The notes below the pieces were generated by a model. That model searched no databases and was not told where the DNA came from. It saw nothing but the letters and a program-made list of their open reading frames with translations. Made by a program: the position numbers and the translations under genes. 64,000 bases of DNA from Venturia oleaginea (taxonomy: Eukaryota; Ascomycota; Dothideomycetes; Venturiales; Venturiaceae), in the NCBI GenBank assembly GCA_013176395.1, contig JABMLP010000002.1:186001-250000 (forward strand), in the 5' to 3' direction. Below are positions 56,450 to 64,000 of the stretch, one piece after another. Numbering within the stretch: position 1 is the stretch's first letter; each line of letters opens with the position of its first letter.

Positions 56450-58259
56450 ATAACACAACCGCGGCCCTAGGTATAGGAAGTGACTACATCGTTCTTGCCC
56501 TCCTTTTACCTGAAGCGATAGTCTTTGTACTACTCCGAGGGTCAACGGCCGGCTGTATGGGTTATTAGCGGCTCGCAAAGAAAGCTCATGTTTTGTCAAA
56601 AGCATTAATGCGAAATCTTGGGGTATTTAATATAGTTTCCAAACATCATTAGCAGTTCACCTGTCTGTTTTTGGCTGAGAATATTTCCGAGGAGGGATTT
56701 TTCGCTTTGAAAACATTTCTTATCATCGAATGGAACTCTTGAGGTTTCATTAAAATTTCCAGGACAATACACTTACCTTATTAGAATGCCAATAAGACTT
56801 TCGTATAAAGCTGTGGCCCGAGAAGTATGCGATGGACTATCAATAGTCTCAGCACGGAAACGTCAATTTAATGCTCGGCACTATTTGAAATGAAAGTCTC
56901 TCGTTGAGCAAGAGATGGGAGGAACGAGAGTTTTTTTGTTCTCAGGAGATATGCTCACCAAATTCCAATGATAACAACACAAACTCGCGGACCCGGTGCT
57001 TATGGCAGGCTTCTGATCATCTTCACCATCTTTTAATGGAGAATCCTTACACACGAACAACATTAGGCCCCAAGACTCGCCAGTGCTTTATCACGAAAGT
57101 TCCCGACTCGCACCAAGGACCTAGGCGAAAGGATCCAGTAGCGTAGATGACTTGGAGACGACCCAAGTAGTTTTCATTTCTTGTTCTATTGGTTGTTGGC
57201 AAAACCAAGCTTTTATATGCCTTCGAGCACCAGGTTTCTGAAGCCAAGGACTGGATTCACCGAATTGTAAGTAATCTCTCATTCTCCTCATCGACAACGG
57301 TCTACCGCTTTTTGGACTAGTATTGACGAAAAAAGTTTGTATAGCTTTCTTAACGTGCTAATTCGAGCAAGTATCGTCATGCATATGACCCAATCAATCC
57401 ATGCTCCTCAGGTCCTTTTGTTGATAGTAATAGGGCGGTTACTAGGAGCAATGGATGCTGCTTTTATTCAGCGAGCGACGCTGAGAATTTTATTCAGTTA
57501 GGCTTTAGCAGAAATATATTGCGATGATAGGAGCCATCATCAAGTCCTCAATACTAACGGCATATCTTTTTCTCAATAGGTAAAAAGAAAAACAGGAATC
57601 TTGAAGCATTCAAAAACACAACGTTACGCCGTCCCAGATCGATCTGCCTTCGGCAAGCTGTGTTCAGCAGCCTTATCACCTACACATAGCCCATCGTGAT
57701 TTGATACTTTTCGCCATTTTGAGACTAACCATTTTATACTCTTTTTGGCTATGGATAAATTGCTGATGTGCAGAGATGGGGCTGGATATGCGCGGAACCC
57801 GATGAAACCTAAAGTAATAGAATTGTAACAATGTCAATCAACCGCTGCCAGCTGCTCTATACGTGCAGACTCTAATATATATATAATAGAATTATAGATA
57901 CTTACGACATGATGAATCAATGAGCCCTTAACCGACGTCATGTGCGGTAATCGCAATTCTATTCTTGAGATGATATTTCTTACACTACTGGGTTTGTCCT
58001 TTGGACAAGAACGTGTTACAGATCACCTCAAGGCTGAAGAGCAGGAAGGCAGGACTCGCAAAGAATGGTTGGATGACAAGAAGTTATTGCTAGGACTGAT
58101 AATGGAGAGGAATCCTTCGAGCATACAGGATGAGACTGGTGCGACGGAGTCAGTCCTAAAGGAGAATAGTACGTGCAAAAGTCACGTGGTATTCCCACAA
58201 GGCACTTCAGAACATGTCACCGAATTACACTTAGGATCCAAGGTAGAGAGGTAAGAGTT
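56450..58259. other. AT-rich region without a recognised gene
   Basis: No gene is supported. Bases 58014-58056 match the tail of the repeat at 16874-16916 and end at the same GTAACA border, so a small piece of that repeat is present here. A short AT dinucleotide run lies near 57880. Confidence 0.5.
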
Positions 58260-58337
58260 TTGTAAGGAAACTCCGACTAAGTAGAAAGTGCACGAGCCAC
58301 GGCTAATGATTTTATGGTCACGTGCCGTGCCGTCACA
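58260..58337 (-). repeat. Gypsy LTR-like fragment abutting Gypsy family 1 copy B
   Basis: Read on the minus strand from 58337 the sequence starts TGTGACGGCACGGCACGTG, like the start of the family 2 and solo LTRs. Similarity to Gypsy family 1 copy A stops exactly here. This suggests that a second LTR element inserted into copy B and that the remainder was lost. Its inner limit is uncertain. Confidence 0.5.
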
Positions 58338-61300
58338 GTATCGGTTGCGGCTCGGCGGAGTAGGTCAACGTGGAAACGGTTATGGATACCACTTGGCAGG
58401 TCAGCCAGCTCGTATACCATCGGGGAGATCTGGTTCTCGACAGTGTATTTGGCTTGCGTCCACGACAGTTTCTTTGATAGCTGCGGAGTATTGATATTCC
58501 TAAGGTTCAACCAGACTTTGTCGCCCTTTTTTAACGTTTCGGCAGCTTGACGTGACTTGTTGGCGTCGTTCTCCATCTTCTGCTGGGACCAGGCCATTGC
58601 TGCCTGTGCATATTCCTGTGCCTCTTCTGTTCGTTGCACAAAGGTCTCGGCATCGGCTGTTGGTGAGTTACTGGGTGAGATTCGTTGTACTTTCTGGATT
58701 GGTTCCGCATGGTAGCCGTGGGTTAGACAGAATGGACTCATCTCTGTGACTGAAGAGTCACGATTGTTCAGTGCTAACATAGCCGTAGGTAGTAGCGTTG
58801 GCCAGTCGAGTTGGGAGTATGCGATGAAGGCGCGAAGATAGCGTAGAACTTCCTGGTTCATACGCTCGGTCGCGCCATCGGTCTGTGGATGAAAGGCTGT
58901 AGAGAGTCTCTGCTCAATCTTTGCAAGTTCGCAAAGCTTCCTCCAAAAACGACCTGTCCAATTGCTGCCTCTGTCCGACGTCAATGCCATGGGAAATCCG
59001 TGGTAGCGATAGTGCATTGTAAGAACCTTTTCGCGCACTCTTTGGCGCTCATTGTAGTCATAGCCTCCAACGTAACACTTTTGAGGAGGCGATCTGTGAT
59101 AACCATGAGGTATTTTGGGCCGTTTTTCTCCGCGGGCAAATCAGTCATGAAATCGATTGATAGCTCGCTGTGGAAGCGGGCCGGGATTGGTAGTGGTTTC
59201 AGAAGACCTCGCTTCTTATCACGCCATATTCCTGTTCTCCCACATACGTCTCAATTACGTACAAACTGTTGGACTGTCTTGTATTGTTGGGGCCAAAAGA
59301 AACTTCTGGATAGAATCGCAAGCGTGCTCTCTCTCCCTGGGTGTCCAGTATATGGGAATCGTGAGTTTGTTGGACCAGCGTTGTTCGCAGCGGTTCCCAA
59401 TCTGGTACCCATAGGATCCCTCTTCTCGTGACCGCGCCGTGGTCGTCTACTTCGCATTCGGGTAGCTGTACCAACAACTTGAGCTCTGGAGGAAAGGAAC
59501 GTTCGCCAGTAACTATAGCCGTATGAATAGCTTGGTAGGATTGGTCCTCTGCTATTGCGCGATCCCAGAGAAGTTGTAACTCTGGTTTTTCGAAAAGATC
59601 GTATCCTTTTGCAACTGACCGGTTTTGACCGTACCTAGTAGTGGACCGGTGTTGACCGTTTTCGGCAGTTAGCTGGTGTCGACCGTCCAGTCCAGTATTT
59701 TGCTGGGGCTCCCGTATAACGTCCCATGTACTATTGGATGTATTCGGTGTATTGACTGGGCAGATAAGGGCTTGTATTGCGATTGTTTCGGTCGTCCTCT
59801 CGGAAAGAGGAGGAAGCCATTCGTCCTTGATCAACTGGGCCACTCGCCCTTGTAGTCTCTCGTCGTTCTTGTCATGTGGCATATCCTGATGTCTTCTTGA
59901 TAGTGCGTCTGGTCTTTGCGCTAGTTTTCCGGCGCGAAATTCCAGCTGGAATTGGTACTCAGATAGAATTAGCGACCATCTTGCTTGTCTCTCTGACAAA
60001 TGCTGCGCTATCATAAAGTAGCGGAGATTCTTGTGATCGGTAAGGACTTTGAAAGGTGCTGCAACACTGCGTAGTTCTCCTCTCCAGTGTTCAATGGACT
60101 TGATTACTGCTAGTAATTTCTTATCGTGAATCTCGTAGTTACATTCAGCCGCAGTGAGCTTGCGGGAGAAGTATGCTACTGGTCGTTGTTTTCCTTTTGT
60201 ATCCTTCTGCGACAACGTGCCTCCCAGCGCGTAGCCAGAGCAGTCGCACTCGAGTACCGTATCCAGGTCTGGATTCCAGTGAGCCAGTATTGGGGCGGAG
60301 ATGAATAGCTCCTTCAAGACTTGAAAGGCGTTCTCATGTTCTTTGTTCCAGACAAAAGCGACGGCCTTTCGTGTTAACTTGATTAAGGGGTCGGAGAGCT
60401 CTGAGAAGTTGTCGATGAAGTCTCGGTAGAAATTTGCAAAGCCTAGGAAGAAGCGTACGCCTGTGACATTGACTGGAGCCTCCCATTCTTTAATCGCGGC
60501 AACTTTCTCTGGGTCGACTTTGATCCCTTCTCCTGCAGTGATAATGAACCCCAGATATTTGACCTCCTTAACTGCAAACTCGCACTTGCTTAAGTCTAGC
60601 CGAAGTCCAGCAGTCTTGAGCTTGGCAAGAATTTGGTTAACCTTAACCATGTGATCCAGATAGTCGCCGTCGCTCCATATCAAGACATCGTCCATGTAGG
60701 CTGAACAGCAGATATCTAGAGATTCCCGTAGGACTCCGTTGATGTATCGTTGGAAGCTCGCGGGTGCGCCAGCTAGTCCGCAGGGGGTAACTAGCCATTC
60801 GAATAGTCCAAATCGAGTGCGAAAAGCCGTTTTCCACTCATCGCCGTGCTTGATGCGGAGCCGATGGAATGCCGCTCTGACGTCAAGTTTGGTGTACCAA
60901 CGCGCTGTTGCTAGATTTCGTAGGGTTTCTCGGATTAGTGGCAATGGGTAGCGGTCCGATCGAGTGATTCGATTCAGTGCCCGATAGTCGACACACATCC
61001 GAATGCCTCCACCTGGTTTCCTTACAAACAAGACTGGAGCTGCCGCTGGTGAGTTGCTGGCGCGTATCCAGCCCTTGTCCATATAGTCCGAAAGTGTTTT
61101 TCGTAGGACTAATAGCTCTTCCCTCGACATGCCGTATAATGGGCCCCAAGGAACTTCTGCCTCGCGACCTTGTTCATCTCGTATCAATTCGATAACGTGA
61201 TCGCGACCCTCTTGATGGGGCGCGATCTCTCCGTCTTCGTCGTCGAGAAAGGCATCAGCGTGCTCTGCTATTTCTTCTGGTATCTCTTGTCGGATTTCTT

Positions 61301-62004
61301 CCTCAGTCTTTCTCTGTTTTCTTTCTGCTAACTTGCTTAGGGCCTTGTTGATCCGACATCGAGATAGCCAGCACTTGCGTACCATCCGGTCCATCTCTTC
61401 TCAACCGTCGCTGGGCCCTTCCAACAATAGCTGCAAATACAGATCCTGACACTAGACGAGCCGCCCGCACGTGAGCGAGCCGGTCTCGCGCTTTGGTGTT
61501 CTGTTCTAGCCACCCCTTTTCTCTTATCGTGATGCGCTGGGATCCTTGACCAATAAGCAGCTTTCTCTTAGCTGCTATGTATCGCACCCAGTTCCTCTCT
61601 GCCCATGCCTTGCCTAGGATAATAGGGAAGCTCAATCCTTTCACTATATACCCATAGACTCGCTCTGCTCGACCATCAATGTCGATCGTAGCGTAGGTCA
61701 TGTGCGTAATACGGAGGTCTTCTCCGTTTTCGTGGCTCTCTTTAGCCAGTGCCAATTGTTTGGTGTCAATTGGGATGCGCGGTAGACGATGTGTTTGGAC
61801 ACTCTTTTCGCTGAAAGCAGCATAAGGGAGGCAGCCGTTATCAAAGAAGGATTCGGTGAAAGAAGTTCCATTGATCAAGGTATCTATCAAGAAGGGTGTA
61901 CTTTCCATCCTGTCCTTTGCTGCTTTGATTTCTCTTATGCTTGGTAGCTTTGTAATGTCTTCGCCATGTACATCTACCTCAGACCCTCGTGCGCGACGAT
62001 GCAC
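58338..62004 (-). pseudogene. Gypsy family 1 pol copy B: protease to integrase, several frameshifts
   Basis: The protease part begins near 62004 (TPFLIDTLINGTSFTESFFD) and has DNG where the active-site D-S/T-G is expected. The frame changes near 61375 and the RT follows with YMDDVLIWSDG, then RNase H (ECDCSGYALGGTLSQ). Compared with copy A there is a one-base deletion near 59352, a TGC-to-TGA change in the integrase zinc finger (after FVRN), and a one-base deletion near 59015. The integrase core continues (DRGSNWTG; HPQTDGATERMNQ) to the truncation at 58338. Confidence 0.9.
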
Positions 62005-62068
62005 AAGGGTAGCTAGTTTTCCGACTCTGATGAGGCTTCCTGTAGGGAGTCATCGGTATGCTGTGTGA

Positions 62069-62934
62069 TTATCGCAGTGACCTGAGTCTTTGGACGTCTT
62101 GCTGGTCGGAATTGGCATACGTTCGGGTGGTGCTTGGGCTTCTTACAGTGCCCACATTTGCCCGTTTGTATAAGTGCCAAGAACTCTGTTTGGGGTGATT
62201 GTGGCCTCCCTCGAGTCGTTGGTGGGATAGAGCCTCTGTCTTTGTCGCGAAGTACTGTACATCCTTTACGTAGGTGTCGTAGTCGTCTCTGGACAATCGC
62301 ACTGATTTCAAGGTCTGTTGGAGGGAGTAGTTGAGCGCGTTGTTCATGATAGTGATCTTTGAGGCTCTTTGCGGCGCTAGGGATCCAGCTTGCGATATCA
62401 GTTGTTCGAACTACTAGCGGAAGTCTTCGAACGGTTGTCTGCTGCCTTGGCTAATCTTGTTCAGTCCGTCGAGAGCTTTAGCTTCCGCTTCGTGATCTAA
62501 GAACTTGTCGTCCATATGCTTGATAAAGGACTCGGGTTTGTAGTTGTCATGTTGCTCTCCATTGCTTAGCCATTGGATAACGCGTTGTTGTTTCTCTGTC
62601 GGAAGCCCGTTGAAGATATTCGCGCATATTCCTTGGTTGCTTAAAGCTTCCCATTTTCAACAGTGATTTTTGTCTTGATCTGCCATCTGAACAGCGTGTA
62701 GTTGTCTCTTTTCCCGTCCCATTTAGGCCATGCAATAGCTTTTGCACCGGTGTTCCCATCAACGCTGACTGCGGTCAGAGCTGCCACCAACTGTTGTACG
62801 GTGTCAGGCGAATTTGCTCGAGCCATTGAGAGTTTGTCGATTCCTTGTGTAATGCTCGCGAGTGAGTCGTCGTCGGTAGTAGGGGTGTAGGTTGTAGGAG
62901 TCGATAGGGTACTGTTGCTACGCATCAAGTACAC
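62069..62934 (-). pseudogene. Gypsy family 1 gag copy B, frameshifted
   Basis: Gag pieces lie in three frames: 62934-62641 (start MYLMRSNSTLSTPTTYTP; AWPKWDGKRDNYTLFRWQIK), then a middle part around 62640-62420, then 62347-62069. A zinc-knuckle sequence CGHCKKPKHHPNVC is readable near 62156-62115. At least two frame changes make this copy non-functional. Confidence 0.75.
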
Positions 62935-62948
62935 CTAGGTTTGTAAAG

Positions 62949-62959
62949 AACTGAATCTA
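62949..62959 (-). promoter_or_regulatory. Predicted primer-binding site of Gypsy family 1 copy B (self-priming type)
   Basis: Read on the minus strand, TAGATTCAGTT directly follows the LTR end. It is the exact 11-base complement of AACTGAATCTA within the LTR (plus-strand position 63013-63023). An 11-base pairing next to the LTR is the arrangement known from Tf1. Confidence 0.65.
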
Positions 62960-63135
62960 TATTACGGGACAATAGCTGGAAAGACGCAGCATACTCGTAG
63001 CCAAAGATTGTTTAGATTCAGTTAAGGAGTGAAGGTATCTACAAACAAAGAACCTCAATGAGGTTCTGTCTCTATACTAGGCTCAATCAGGCTTAGGCTC
63101 TTAGCCTATACCAACCATGGGCCATGCCCATAACA
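62960..63135 (-). repeat. 5' LTR of Gypsy family 1 copy B (176 bp)
   Basis: Same length and ends (TGTTATGGG...CCCGTAATA) as the 3' LTR of copy A, with only a few differences. Confidence 0.92.
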
Positions 63136-64000
63136 GGTTGCCCCTCTTGAGCTCCTTATCCATTATGTTGTATCCCCGGGCTCTACTCCATTGGAAAGAG
63201 TCTCCACAGCTAACGTACAGATCTTCATTTTCATCCTCTTCGCTATCAGTGCTATCCTCGAAATCAGATAGGTCTGAGTATCCACTGTCGGAATCGCTGT
63301 CAGGGTAGTCCTCATTAGGATCTTCTTTGACTGTTGGAGGTGGTGCTGGCGTGGTAATCTCGCGTAGAGTTGGCGTCAGTTTCGTGTTCTGCGGAACTGA
63401 GGGCTGGTCCAAGGCCAAAGTCAAGTCAACTGGCTCATTCTGAGTCAATTTGCGCAGTCTTTTCGAAAAGGTATTGTCCAAATTAGGCCTAGCCTGTCCT
63501 GCTTGATGCCTGACCTGGCTAAGCCGTCCACCTTGATTCCGCCTATCCTGCAGTTTCATTGCCTGCTCCCGCTTACTAATGTCCTTTGGGATTGCGCTGA
63601 CATTGATAGCTTCCGCTGGTATGTATGTATGCATTGTCTTCCACCATAACCCTTCGCTGGAGAGGAGCTACTTTAGGCCATAATGCTGCTTAGGTTTCTC
63701 TTTCTGCTTGGTACATGTTCGTTTCGTGCGAGGGTTGCGATCCGTGGATGGCTTGCTTTTTTGCGGATTCTGCCGGCCCTTGGACGGCTTTTGCTTCGAT
63801 ACTTGAAAAGATACGCTCTTACAGTGTTTGCTTGCGGTGCCTCGTGCGTGAGGGCTTTTGCGATATACGAGGTGTTGCTGTTGCTAGACAAAAGGCTTTG
63901 TCCGTATGCTGTTTCCGGTGCCAAATTGACGGCTATCCAAGTATACGACTTGCGACAGCGGGGATACGTCTTTGTACAAGACGCTGACCTTCCCAGGTAG
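63136..64000 (-). pseudogene. Fragment of a third Gypsy element (gag-pol spacer region), runs off window
   Basis: The minus-strand frame from ATG 63634 has an acidic Ser/Asp-rich stretch (YPDSDSDSGYSDLSDFEDST) followed by SFQWSRARGYNIMDKELKRG. Family 2 pol has the similar LKWEQARGYRIMDKQLKAAG between protease and RT, so this is the same region of a related element. The frame enters the family 1 LTR at 63135, which is an artefact of the insertion. Upstream frames (63924-63673) are not recognised. Confidence 0.6.

Larger units (their letters stand above)
58338..63135 (-). mobile_element. Ty3/Gypsy chromodomain retrotransposon, family 1, copy B (3' end truncated)
   Basis: A minus-strand element with a 5' LTR (62960-63135), a primer-binding site, a broken gag, protease, RT, RNase H and most of the integrase. 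It is very similar to copy A where they overlap. It stops at 58338, before the chromodomain, polypurine tract and 3' LTR. It abuts an unrelated Gypsy fragment at 63136, which it probably entered; GGTTG would be the duplicated target, but the partner is lost. Confidence 0.92.

Overview
The window looks like a stretch of a filamentous ascomycete genome (Pezizomycotina; Dothideomycetes is only a guess). The host genes have short GT-AG introns of 47-133 bp with CTAAC/CTAAT/CTGAT-like branch sites. They include an NDR kinase of the Neurospora COT1 type, a very long kinesin, the pol II/I/III subunit ABC10-alpha and Nar1. The transposons (chromodomain Gypsy, Tad-like LINE, Fot1/pogo, hAT, MULE) are those usual in such fungi.

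Layout. 1-25.9 kb is a nested transposon region. It begins with the 3' part of a Gypsy element (family 1), inserted in an unclassified ~1.5 kb repeat. A pogo-like element (4023-7574) follows; it holds a solo LTR, which holds a second, inverted copy of the 1.5 kb repeat. From 8.4 to 15.9 kb lies a possible undescribed DNA element: inverted repeats with palindromic ends around a DUF6589-like reading frame, which a 5.2 kb LINE has split (14 bp target-site duplication). A three-exon gene for a six-cysteine small secreted protein sits at 16.19-16.63 kb. A second pogo-like element (17.35-25.86 kb) is interrupted by a full-length Gypsy element (family 2, 17926-24613) with apparently identical LTRs and TSD ATCTG.

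27.4-47.8 kb is the conserved host island, free of recognisable transposons: a 1115-aa coiled-coil protein, a 1735-aa kinesin-4-like motor, an NDR/COT1 kinase, RPB12/ABC10-alpha (minus strand) and NAR1, the last two sharing a 383 bp divergent promoter. Kinesin and NDR kinase both belong to polarised growth; RPB12 and NAR1 are housekeeping genes.

47.8-64 kb returns to transposon relics and AT-rich sequence: a broken hAT transposase, 4.3 kb without recognisable genes, a ~1 kb MULE remnant with 41 bp inverted repeats, a second copy of Gypsy family 1 on the minus strand (58338-63135), and a fragment of a third Gypsy element running off the right edge.

No rRNA, tRNA or CRISPR array was recognised. 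Intron and exon borders are read from splice signals and frame continuity only; no alignment or search was run.
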